Source: Candidatus Minthenecus merdequi (GTDB taxonomy: Bacteria > Bacteroidota > Bacteroidia > Bacteroidales > Paludibacteraceae). Taken from it: 24,357 bases of DNA. The notes below the pieces were generated by a model. The model searched no databases. It was not told the DNA's origin and worked only from the letters and a program-made list of their open reading frames with translations. A program made the translations under genes and the position numbers. Location of the stretch: NCBI GenBank assembly GCA_018064385.1, contig JAGHVI010000045.1, positions 1 through 24,357 on the forward strand, read 5' to 3'. Below are positions 6,924 to 14,406 of this stretch, in pieces (the first letter of the stretch is position 1; the number at the start of each line of letters is the position of its first letter).

Positions 6924-8585
6924 ACAGACGATTCTCAGTATTGATTGGAATTCGGGAGTTTGGCGTATGTTGTCGAAGTCAGAGTCGTTGTTCAGTTGCT
7001 CGCACGAAAAACCATTGTTGTCCATGATGTCCATAAGCAACCTCGTTGCATTGTAAACGTCATTCAACAACGAGTACATACAGGCTCCGTTGTATTTTAC
7101 AATTTCGTTCATCTCAAAGTTTTCGTCCAGCAGGTCGAAAATCTTTTGCAACCATTCCTCAGCCTCGGCTTTCCGTTTCATCATAGCCAACGCAAAGTGA
7201 CGGTAAGATTCGACTGATGGTATTGTATCTAATGCCAATATCTTTTCGCAGTCTGCTTTGATTTTCCTGGTATATGCATTGTCTTCGTCAGTGAATTTGC
7301 TGCAAAGCCTTGCGTGCTTATATAAAAACGGTATATGGTTTGGCTGATACATCAATGCCGAGTCTATGCAGTTCAGAGCTTCAATCCGATTGCCCATATC
7401 TTTATTGATGTTTGTCATCTGGTAATAGCAGTAAGCCACCATTGAACTGTCTTCCCGATTGTTGTCAATAATCTGCCTGTAACATAACAAAGCCTCATTG
7501 TATTGTTTCTTTTGCACCATAATCCGTGATTTTGTTGTCAAAATCCAGTTTGCCGGCTTGCTGCCCTCTCGCTCAATAATTTTCATTATCTCTCCGATGA
7601 TTTCCAATTGCTTGTCTTCGTTCCCCTGTGAACCATAAGATACCAATTGCAGTGCTAATATCTTGCCACGCAATTCGTTGCTGTCTTTTGTCAACTTTAA
7701 GGCACGTTCGGTATGAGCTAACCCTCCCTCTATGTCGCGTGAAGTATATATTTTGATGTGTGCTTCGAAGTATTCCCAATAAGCTTTTTCTTCAGGTTCT
7801 GTGACGTGTTCCAATATCTGGTCTGCATAGTCCTGTATATAGTCATATACGGTATCTACTGCTTCGTTCAGATATCGGAAATCAAGGTCATTTGTCAGTT
7901 GTAAGTAGTACAGGTGGTTATCTACGAATTCATAGTATTGCTGGTCGTAAAATGCTATTAATGCACGCAACCGCCTTGCTTCAGGTATGTTTGGCGATGT
8001 TTCCAGTATGTCATTCAATTCTTTGATTGCTTGCTTTTTGTTGTCTTCCAAAATGTATATGCGTGCCAATTCTGTTCTGATGTTCGGGTCTTTACTCGAG
8101 TATCTGACAGCTTTCTTCAGGTCTTTTTTTGCCTCATCGTATTTATTCAATATTTTATATACTTGAGCTCGTCGTGTGTATGAATTGTAGTTCTTTTTGT
8201 CCTCTTTGATTGACAGTGTCAGGTATTTAATCTTGTCTGTCAAGTCTTCGCAGTATTGAGATCTTGTGTTATAAAGTGATGATTTGCTGATAAGGTCGTC
8301 TTTTGTTACGATTGCTATGGCGCGGTCTATTTTTTCGATAGCTTCTGTTGTCTTGCCCTGGTTTGTTAATTGGATTGCCTGCATCATCAAGGCGTCAGAT
8401 GTCAGACCATATTTGGATATGAATTTGTCGAGCACATTTTGCGCCTGTATATAGTCTTTGTCCGAAATCAAACCACTGATTGCATACATTTGAGCCTCTT
8501 TTTCTTCTTGTGTTTTTTCACTTTTCTGTGCAATGCAGTATGCAAAATGGCAGAGTGCCAGCGCAATAATGAGTATTCTTTTCAT
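6906..8585 (-). CDS. Secreted tetratricopeptide-repeat protein
   Basis: A 559-residue exported protein built of TPR-like helical hairpins, which usually serve as protein-protein contact surfaces. A signal peptide covers residues 1-19 (hydrophobic IALALCHFAY, then IAQ before a charged start). Repeat-like helix pairs are evident at about 30-100 (AIEKIDRAIAIV), 130-215 (KYDEAKKDLKKAVRY, KKQAIKELNDILETSP) and 360-430 (RIEALNCIDSALMYQP). The C-terminal part is less repetitive. It has no lipobox, so it is probably periplasmic. It follows the small membrane protein gene by 58 bases that hold a hairpin and no recognisable promoter. The precise role is unknown; a scaffold is an inference from the fold alone. 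Confidence 0.85.
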   Translation of the reverse strand: MKRILIIALALCHFAYCIAQKSEKTQEEKEAQMYAISGLISDKDYIQAQNVLDKFISKYGLTSDALMMQAIQLTNQGKTTEAIEKIDRAIAIVTKDDLISKSSLYNTRSQYCEDLTDKIKYLTLSIKEDKKNYNSYTRRAQVYKILNKYDEAKKDLKKAVRYSSKDPNIRTELARIYILEDNKKQAIKELNDILETSPNIPEARRLRALIAFYDQQYYEFVDNHLYYLQLTNDLDFRYLNEAVDTVYDYIQDYADQILEHVTEPEEKAYWEYFEAHIKIYTSRDIEGGLAHTERALKLTKDSNELRGKILALQLVSYGSQGNEDKQLEIIGEIMKIIEREGSKPANWILTTKSRIMVQKKQYNEALLCYRQIIDNNREDSSMVAYCYYQMTNINKDMGNRIEALNCIDSALMYQPNHIPFLYKHARLCSKFTDEDNAYTRKIKADCEKILALDTIPSVESYRHFALAMMKRKAEAEEWLQKIFDLLDENFEMNEIVKYNGACMYSLLNDVYNATRLLMDIMDNNGFSCEQLNNDSDFDNIRQTPEFQSILRIVCSNLNQ

Positions 8586-8603
8586 ATTTTCAGAGAGTTA
8601 TAT

Positions 8604-8638
8604 ATGGGTGGCTCTATTATTTTGATTGAACCACCCAT
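8604..8638. repeat. Hairpin made of two facing copies of the GGGTGGTTC motif
   Basis: The arms at 8604-8614 and 8628-8638 pair over 11 bases with one mismatch (a G-U wobble in the minus-strand RNA), around a 13-base loop. It begins 6 bases beyond the stop codon of the small membrane protein gene and ends before the TPR gene, so it may be a transcript-end or attenuating hairpin. No T-run follows in the minus direction. The left arm and loop (GGGTGGCTCTATTA) match the copy at 117-130 at 13 of 14 bases. Confidence 0.55.
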
Positions 8639-8643
8639 TTTAT

Positions 8644-9162
8644 TTATAATTTTTCAATGAATTCTGCCGTCTCGGCATCAATCTCGATAATTTCGCTTTC
8701 CGGCTTGTATTCAAATGGTACATATTTGAAGAATTGCATTCGCTTGAGCGAATCGTCTTCCGAAATTGCCACGTTCAGTCTCAATCCTATTTCGGCTTTG
8801 TTCATATACGTCAGCACGACCTTTCTGTCTTTGTCGCGTAATGCAACGTTGATGGCTGCAATCGAAGGGTTGTTGAAATACAATTGATAACCGTTTATTT
8901 TTGACCCATTGTATCTTAATTCGGGCGTGCTTCCGAACATATATACAAAGGACATTATCAGACAGATGACAACTATGCATCCAAGGCACATCGATCCCCA
9001 AGATTGAGATTCCAGATTGCCGAAAATTATAGCCAAGCCTGCTGCTATGGCTATTATCAGGTTTATCACGGCTTTTGCTATTGCTTTTGGTGATTTGTGT
9101 TTGCTGACCTGCCCAGCAATATCTGCTACCAGCGATGCCGGTATGTTTGTGTTTGTTTTCAT
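8644..9162 (-). CDS. Hypothetical membrane protein with two helices
   Basis: Not recognised. The 172-residue product has a hydrophilic N-terminus (about 28 residues), two closely spaced transmembrane helices (about 29-48 and 57-76), and a soluble, beta-rich C-terminal domain (about 80-172) with a strongly acidic end (PESEIIEIDAETAEF). The layout resembles small bacterial membrane proteins with a PH-like or other small soluble domain on one face, but no motif proves this. It starts 53 bases after the stop of the small secreted gene, and a TATATTTG box lies about 77 bases upstream of its ATG. Confidence 0.7.
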   Translation of the reverse strand: MKTNTNIPASLVADIAGQVSKHKSPKAIAKAVINLIIAIAAGLAIIFGNLESQSWGSMCLGCIVVICLIMSFVYMFGSTPELRYNGSKINGYQLYFNNPSIAAINVALRDKDRKVVLTYMNKAEIGLRLNVAISEDDSLKRMQFFKYVPFEYKPESEIIEIDAETAEFIEKL

Positions 9163-9215
9163 AGAATGTTTTTTAGTGATGAATTAATGATGACTGTTCT
9201 GATTGTAATTCATCT

Positions 9216-9575
9216 CTAATTTCTCATTCGATGAAGTGCAAATATAAAGTATAGTGTTCTCAGTTTGCTGGCTGACACTATATGGCATCTTATGGTTTTT
9301 GCCGCTATGTTGCCATAATGCCGCGCTGTAGATTTGTACAGTGTGTTTTCTAATCGTCCGTGGTTTGTCTGTTGTTTTGGCGTTGATACGCTGCCAATGC
9401 TTGTGACGGTGACATTCTCCACGATTATGCCTACATCATCTATTCCCCGTTCGAAAACATAATACTTGCCGTCATTTTTCAGCGCATTTTTCTCTTCGCA
9501 CTGTGAAAATGTGCGGCAGACAATATTGCCTGTCAACACTATCAATGCAAGTATCAGCATTCTGTTCAGTCGCAT
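9216..9575 (-). CDS. Small hypothetical secreted protein
   Basis: A 119-residue product with a convincing N-terminal signal peptide (MRLNRMLILALIVLTGNIVC, then FSQCEEK). The start codon overlaps the stop of the MgtC-family gene in a TGATG arrangement, which suggests translational coupling and argues that at least the 5' part is real. The middle (about 35-65) reads like a folded domain (KYYVFERGIDDVGIIVENVTV). The last third is rich in basic and odd residues, and the final codons overlap a TATATTTG promoter-like box, so the true protein may have ended earlier and been extended by a frameshift. No family recognised. Confidence 0.5.
   Translation of the reverse strand: MRLNRMLILALIVLTGNIVCRTFSQCEEKNALKNDGKYYVFERGIDDVGIIVENVTVTSIGSVSTPKQQTNHGRLENTLYKSTARHYGNIAAKTIRCHIVSASKLRTLYFIFALHRMRN
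9239..9246 (-). promoter_or_regulatory. Promoter-like -7 box upstream of the two-helix membrane protein gene
   Basis: The minus strand reads TATATTTGCA, a match to TAnnTTTG. It is inside the last codons of the small secreted gene and about 77 bases before the next ATG. No TTTG or TTG is found at the usual -33 distance, so this is only a candidate internal promoter. Confidence 0.3.
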
Positions 9576-9970
9576 CAGTCGTCGTTGTCTTTTATTTTAA
9601 TCTTTATATGTTTGAAAACCAAGTTGATAAATATAACGCATATAGCACCTATTATTGCCTCTCGCCAAAAATCCAATCCCACCAAACATCCTATTGCCGA
9701 TGCACACCATAGTGTTGCTGCTGTTGTCATCCCCTTGATTGATGCACCTTCTTTGAATATTACTCCTGCACCCAAGAAACCCATACCTGTTACAACTTGT
9801 CCTGCTATACGCGTAGGGTCGGAACCCGGCAACTGTATCATACAGAATAATGTCGTTGCAAGTGTCACCAACGATACTGTCCTTATGCCGATATATTTGT
9901 GGCTGTATTCCCTTTCCAATCCAATAAGGAAGCCTAAAAGTACAGATATTATAATTTTCAGGTATAACAT
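9575..9970 (-). CDS. MgtC/SapB family membrane protein
   Basis: A 131-residue inner-membrane protein equivalent to the conserved N-terminal membrane domain of MgtC, a family linked to growth in low magnesium and, in Salmonella, to control of the F1Fo ATP synthase and virulence. About four hydrophobic helices are seen. Family hallmarks: GLEREY (17-22) followed by IGIRT, the DPTRIAGQVVTGMGFLGAGVI stretch (about 51-71), and KGMTTAATLWCASAIG (about 79-94). The C-terminal cytosolic ACT-like domain of Salmonella MgtC is missing; many family members are this short. It is 15 bases after pyrB and overlaps the next gene by 3 bases. The virulence role should not be assumed here. Confidence 0.9.
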   Translation of the reverse strand: MLYLKIIISVLLGFLIGLEREYSHKYIGIRTVSLVTLATTLFCMIQLPGSDPTRIAGQVVTGMGFLGAGVIFKEGASIKGMTTAATLWCASAIGCLVGLDFWREAIIGAICVIFINLVFKHIKIKIKDNDD

Positions 9971-9985
9971 TATTTTAATGTGTTT

Positions 9986-11056
9986 CTATATTTCGTGGTC
10001 ACAGTAGTTGCATCGTTTGATGCCTTTTGTGTCTATATAAAATTCCTGCGCAAGAGGCTCTTTGGTTGTTATGCAATGAGGATTGTCGCATTTTTTACCT
10101 TCTGTGTCTTTCATCAGTTGGCGTTCCTTGATGTTATCCTCTTCGCTGCGCCATTTCAATAGGGTGTAAATCAGCGACATTCTAACAAATTTGCCGTTCT
10201 CGACCTGGCGGAAGTATGCTGCACGAGGGTCGTTGTCAACCCCTTCGGTTATCTCGCCCACACGAGGCAATGGATGGAGAACAATCATATTCTCTTTGCC
10301 ATATTTCATTTTTTCTTCGTCCAGTATGAATGCCAGTTTCAGTCGTTCGTACTCAGCCTTGTCCGAAAACCGTTCCTGTTGCACACGAGTCATATACAGC
10401 ACGTCAAGTTCAGGCATGGCTTTTTCGATACTATCGTATTCGACATAAGGAATACCGCTTGTCTTCATCTCGTCTATCATATAACTTGGCAATTTCAACT
10501 CGCGTGGCGAAATCAGCACAAACCGATTTCCCTCATAGCGGCTCATTGCCTTTATCAATGAGTGAACTGTACGTCCGTATTTCAGGTCGCCGCACAATCC
10601 TATGGTCAGATGGTCGAAATGTCCTAATTCTCTGCGTATTGTCAGCATATCTGTCAATGTCTGCGTTGGGTGGTTGTGACCACCATCTCCTGCGTTTATC
10701 ACAGGTATGCCGCTGAAACGTTTGGCTATCAGTGGCGCACCCTCTTTTGGATGGCGCATTGCCACGATGTCGGCAAAGCAAGATACTACCCGAATTGTGT
10801 CAGCAATAGTTTCGCCCTTGCTGACTGACGAAGAGTTTGCGTCCGAAAAACCGAGTACGTTGCCTCCAAGTTCCATCATTGCTGCTGTGAAACTCAACCT
10901 TGTTCTTGTGCTTGGCTCGTAGAATAGGGTGGCAAGTTTTTTGCCTTTGCAGGCATCGGCATATTTTTCGCGGTGGGCGATGATGTCCAATGCTTGCTCC
11001 ATTATTTGGTCAATTTCCTCAATAGTGAGATTTGTTGGTTCTAATAGGTGTCTCAT
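9986..11056 (-). CDS. pyrB: Aspartate carbamoyltransferase catalytic chain with a fused PyrI-type zinc domain
   Basis: Second step of pyrimidine synthesis: carbamoyl phosphate plus aspartate to N-carbamoyl-aspartate, in the cytosol. Residues 1 to about 306 are a normal catalytic chain: STRTR (49-53), the SSSVSKGET loop with Lys80, the GHNHPTQ site (126-132) and HPLPR (261-265). Instead of ending there, the 356-residue protein continues through a charged linker into a zinc-finger-like tail with Cys323, Cys328, Cys349 and Cys352 (C-x4-C and C-x2-C). This is the arrangement of the C-terminal zinc domain of the regulatory chain PyrI (CPNSNC and CKYC in E. coli). The nucleotide-binding allosteric domain of PyrI is absent and no pyrI lies next door. 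The zinc domain probably aids assembly, without CTP/ATP control. Confidence 0.95.
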   Translation of the reverse strand: MRHLLEPTNLTIEEIDQIMEQALDIIAHREKYADACKGKKLATLFYEPSTRTRLSFTAAMMELGGNVLGFSDANSSSVSKGETIADTIRVVSCFADIVAMRHPKEGAPLIAKRFSGIPVINAGDGGHNHPTQTLTDMLTIRRELGHFDHLTIGLCGDLKYGRTVHSLIKAMSRYEGNRFVLISPRELKLPSYMIDEMKTSGIPYVEYDSIEKAMPELDVLYMTRVQQERFSDKAEYERLKLAFILDEEKMKYGKENMIVLHPLPRVGEITEGVDNDPRAAYFRQVENGKFVRMSLIYTLLKWRSEEDNIKERQLMKDTEGKKCDNPHCITTKEPLAQEFYIDTKGIKRCNYCDHEI

Positions 11057-11103
11057 TTTTCAGTATGTTGTTTGGTTAGTGTTTTTATATTTAGATTTGA
11101 ATG

Positions 11104-12660
11104 TCAGAATCCACCCCAAAACATTCTCCAGTATTTATGTGCAAATTCATCCCATTTCAGGATTGTTGCACCGACGAAGTCTGAAACATAACCGTTCAGC
11201 ATCTCTTCGCGTTCGTTTTCAGGCAAGGAGGACCAAGTGTTCTCAACAAACGAAAGTTCTCGCATACCTTTGTCCATGAAGTATTTCTGTGCATTTTCAA
11301 TCTCTTTGCGAGTTTTACCCCATCGAACTGTTGCCATACGGTTGGCATGGCGGAAGTGTGTGAGTGCAGCGTCGTCCCGGTCGGAGTGCTGTCCGCAAAC
11401 ACCCAGCATTACAGGCAGTTTTGTATTGCCTGCGAATATTGGAAAGCGTGGAGATTCTCCAGGACAATCAAGGGCTATCCAAGCAACACCTCCAATAGCA
11501 TCAGGAAGCCAACTACGGAGTTGAATGACTGTGCTGTAGGCACACCACGAGACAGACACCGTGCGTATGTTTTTCATAGACGAGTCGCCAAGAGCGTAGT
11601 AAAGTTCTATTTCGTCAGGTCTCATCCATGGATTTGCAACTGGCGACACGATACTATCACCAGATTTGTCTTTGATTTTCAACCGACCGCTGAGGTTCAG
11701 TTCTGTTCCTTCATAGTACGATGCTAACAGTTTTGATACTTCTGAAACAGAAATTTTATGCTCTGGCTTTACGCTGATTGGCAACTCTTCCATGTCGTTG
11801 TGAAACCCTGCATCAGGAGCAAGTTGTTGCATTATATAAAGTTCGCGGACACTATAGTTCTTTTTCTCTCCATAGTAGTTGCCACCGCTGTATGCTTTCC
11901 AAAAACTGAACTCATCTTTGCCATTCCAGAATCCCATCTTCCTGGCTACCTCAAATACGTTGTCTGAAGCAATGAAGTGGTCGCTGTCCTGCAAGTCGAT
12001 GCGTCCTATGCGCGAAATGTTTGCTGATACTGCTATGTGGTCGTCAGGTATGCGTTGCGCTGCCCACACTCCGCCAATCTTTTTTTTCCCTTCACCGAAT
12101 ATCTCGAATATCCATACCTCGTTCTTGTCCGCTATGGTTATGCACTCGCCCGAGTCTCCGTAGCCGTATTTCTTGACCAATTCACCAATCAATTTTATTG
12201 CCTCTCGGGCAGTAGAACAGCGTTGTAGTACAATACGTTGCAACTCCTCAATCATAAACATACCATTCTTGTTCTGCAGGGTGTCACGACCGCTGATGGT
12301 AGTTTCGCCTATTGCCAGTTGATGCTCGTTCAAACATGGGTATGCAGTGTTGAGAAACCTATATGTGTGGGGTACTTGAGGAATTTGTCCTTTGACCTTG
12401 ACCCCAGTCATATCACCTCGCTTTTCGGTGTGCATCAATCCTTCGTAGATGTCCATGACTGTGTCGGTTTTGTAATCTGCAGCCGGCTCTATTGACATCC
12501 ACGTACGATACCAGGAATCACAGGTGTGACTGGTGATTACCGAACCGTCTATAGTGGCGTTCTTGCCTGCCATTATGCTTGTACAGGCATCACGTGGGGT
12601 CTGTGCATTGATTGATAATGTCAATGAGATAGCAATCAGTGTCAATAAGTAGTGTTTCAT
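11104..12660 (-). CDS. Secreted C69 family dipeptidase
   Basis: An N-terminal-nucleophile dipeptidase of peptidase family C69 (PepD-like, formerly U34), expected to split dipeptides. The 518 residues begin with a signal peptide (1 to about 20, ending SINAQ), placing it in the periplasm or outside. Shortly after, RDACTSIMAGKNATIDGS contains Cys26, the likely catalytic cysteine exposed by removal of the leader; Lactobacillus PepD begins in much the same way (CTTILVGKKASIDGS). Further family features are seen across the chain (EFSFWKAYSGG, NPWMRPDEIELYYALGD). Start overlaps the upstream LysM esterase stop by 4 bases (ATGA). In this setting it could trim peptides released from the cell wall; that is inference. 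Confidence 0.92.
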   Translation of the reverse strand: MKHYLLTLIAISLTLSINAQTPRDACTSIMAGKNATIDGSVITSHTCDSWYRTWMSIEPAADYKTDTVMDIYEGLMHTEKRGDMTGVKVKGQIPQVPHTYRFLNTAYPCLNEHQLAIGETTISGRDTLQNKNGMFMIEELQRIVLQRCSTAREAIKLIGELVKKYGYGDSGECITIADKNEVWIFEIFGEGKKKIGGVWAAQRIPDDHIAVSANISRIGRIDLQDSDHFIASDNVFEVARKMGFWNGKDEFSFWKAYSGGNYYGEKKNYSVRELYIMQQLAPDAGFHNDMEELPISVKPEHKISVSEVSKLLASYYEGTELNLSGRLKIKDKSGDSIVSPVANPWMRPDEIELYYALGDSSMKNIRTVSVSWCAYSTVIQLRSWLPDAIGGVAWIALDCPGESPRFPIFAGNTKLPVMLGVCGQHSDRDDAALTHFRHANRMATVRWGKTRKEIENAQKYFMDKGMRELSFVENTWSSLPENEREEMLNGYVSDFVGATILKWDEFAHKYWRMFWGGF

Positions 12661-13688
12661 TTTAATCTGATTTTTTGTCCAATCTGTAATATGCTGTTTT
12701 CTTTTATTTTATTGATTTTGCATAGCTTATCAATGGTTGTATGATAACGACGTGCTATGGCATAAAGGGTGTCACCTTTGCGAACTGTATGAATGTCCGG
12801 TGTCTCGCCTTCTTGTGTTTCAGGCTTTGCGCTGTTGGATGATGTCGTTTTGTTGACAACCACCAGTCTGGGGTTCTGACGAGGCAACCAGTAGTATGGA
12901 TTTTGAAGCGTAGCTTTTGTTATCTCGTAACTGCGGTTAACTTTGCGGTTGTCGTCCGTGAGTCTATGCGCCAACAACCAACGATAGGTTTCTCGAAGGT
13001 AAAAGATTCGAGCTGGGTCGCCATGGTTCATACCTGGCAGTTTTGTGAATATCAGTCGCGATGTGTCTCCGCAGACTTTCATTCCGTTGGCAATCTCCTG
13101 CGAACGGCTGATAGGAACAGCATTGTCGGCTGTGCCGTGTAATAACCAGAAAGGCATCTTGCACAGACCACACCAGTCACGACCCGTAGCACCTCCGCAT
13201 ATCATCATTGCTGCTGCTATTTTGTCGTAATACCGCGATGCTACATTGTATGTGCCGAATCCTCCCAGTGACATACCAAGTACATATATGCGATTGCTGT
13301 CTATGTCATAATGTGTTTTTGCCCACTCAACCAGCAACCATACTTTCGTTGCATCCCATCCGTTGCGTGTCTGAGGCGCCATGATGTATGCGTCAATGTT
13401 CATCCCTTTGTCTATGGCGTTTATTGTGCCATAACGGCGGACACGCTGGAGGTTTGACCCTTGGAGACTTGCACCATGCAGAAAGACAATCAATGGTTTC
13501 TCGACAAGTGCAAGGTCTGATGGGTTGATTATCCCATTTGTATCTGTCGGCGAAATTTTGCTTGCAGGCTCGTAGAACCAGAAATTGTATGAACCAGATA
13601 CGCTATCCCGCATTGCTGTCAGACGTTGAGCATTGGCTATGTTGCAAACCATCAGCAGTATTAATATGTATTTGGCATGTTGTCTCAT
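12657..13688 (-). CDS. Secreted alpha/beta-hydrolase (esterase) with C-terminal LysM domain
   Basis: A 343-residue exported enzyme in two parts. After a signal peptide (about 1-20, ending IANAQ), residues about 60-245 form an alpha/beta-hydrolase of the feruloyl-esterase/dienelactone/poly-hydroxybutyrate-depolymerase kind: oxyanion HGASLQG, nucleophile elbow GMSLGG with Ser140, acid in HGTADNAVP (Asp188) and histidine in GMNHGD (His222). A linker (about 245-297) leads to a LysM domain (about 298-343; VRKGDTLYAIARRY ... LQIGQKIRLK), which binds N-acetylglucosamine-containing polymers such as peptidoglycan. The union suggests an esterase held at the cell wall. Both ends overlap neighbours by 4 bases. 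Its LysM closely resembles that of the transglycosylase-like protein at 18942-19658. Confidence 0.9.
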   Translation of the reverse strand: MRQHAKYILILLMVCNIANAQRLTAMRDSVSGSYNFWFYEPASKISPTDTNGIINPSDLALVEKPLIVFLHGASLQGSNLQRVRRYGTINAIDKGMNIDAYIMAPQTRNGWDATKVWLLVEWAKTHYDIDSNRIYVLGMSLGGFGTYNVASRYYDKIAAAMMICGGATGRDWCGLCKMPFWLLHGTADNAVPISRSQEIANGMKVCGDTSRLIFTKLPGMNHGDPARIFYLRETYRWLLAHRLTDDNRKVNRSYEITKATLQNPYYWLPRQNPRLVVVNKTTSSNSAKPETQEGETPDIHTVRKGDTLYAIARRYHTTIDKLCKINKIKENSILQIGQKIRLK

Positions 13689-14380
13689 TTTTTTGATTTC
13701 TTGTTTTTCTTCTCTTTTTTGTTACTCTTGGTGTCCTGTTCGTTGGCTGTTTGTGCCTGTTCTTCGGTGATTTCAGGTGTAGTCAGTCTCAGAAAAAAGT
13801 CTGTCTCGGCATCTTTTTTGACAAACTCTTCGTTTATCATTGTCTTTATCAGCTCTATATCTTTGTGCTTGAGCATCTGGTTAGCACTCAGCGAAATTTT
13901 TTGTTTGAGTTTTATCTTTCCATCAGGGTCAGCAATAGCAAATGTGATAGGAATGTCTGTTATCTCGTAGTCGTTTGCTGCAAGATTCAGTTTTAGTGAA
14001 TAGTCTGAACAGTAGTCCAGTGTGAATGTGATGTTCTCCATAGGCATATCACGATAGAGAACAAAGTATTTCAGCACATAATCTATAGTTCTGCGTTTGA
14101 CTCCGTGGCTTTGCATAGATGCCATAAGATTTCGGGCAATATCTTGAAACTCAGTGCCGAGATTGACTTGAACGGTTTTCGCAACATTGTTCTGTGTGAC
14201 ATAGCATACCAAGGCAAAAACTTTGCTGGTGGTGTCGTAGCAGACACTTGCTTCGTTGGTGACGTTCACAACCTGATAACTGTTGTCTATCGGTTCCTCT
14301 TTCTGTTTTTTCTTGCTTTGAGCATTGAGGGCGCAGACCGCTAATGTAAGTACTGCAAGGATTAAGAGTGATTTTTTCAT
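13685..14380 (-). CDS. Hypothetical secreted protein with lysine-rich tail
   Basis: Not recognised. The 231 residues start with a signal peptide (about 1-20, ALNAQ) and a short basic stretch, then a domain of about 170 residues with alternating strands and helices, including NITFTLDYCSDYSLKLNLAA, and a tail from about 205 that is extremely rich in Lys, Glu, Asn and Gln. The basic tail could hold to acidic wall polymers or lipid. Its stop overlaps the start of the LysM esterase by 4 bases, so the two are likely made together. The upstream MBOAT gene ends 26 bases away. Confidence 0.8.
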   Translation of the reverse strand: MKKSLLILAVLTLAVCALNAQSKKKQKEEPIDNSYQVVNVTNEASVCYDTTSKVFALVCYVTQNNVAKTVQVNLGTEFQDIARNLMASMQSHGVKRRTIDYVLKYFVLYRDMPMENITFTLDYCSDYSLKLNLAANDYEITDIPITFAIADPDGKIKLKQKISLSANQMLKHKDIELIKTMINEEFVKKDAETDFFLRLTTPEITEEQAQTANEQDTKSNKKEKKNKKSKK

Positions 14381-14406
14381 ATTATAGTCTGTTTTTTTTG
14401 TTCATA

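Noticed and set aside
11347..11727. 126-residue plus-strand frame inside the C69 dipeptidase gene
   Set aside because: Antisense shadow with no start signal or domain.
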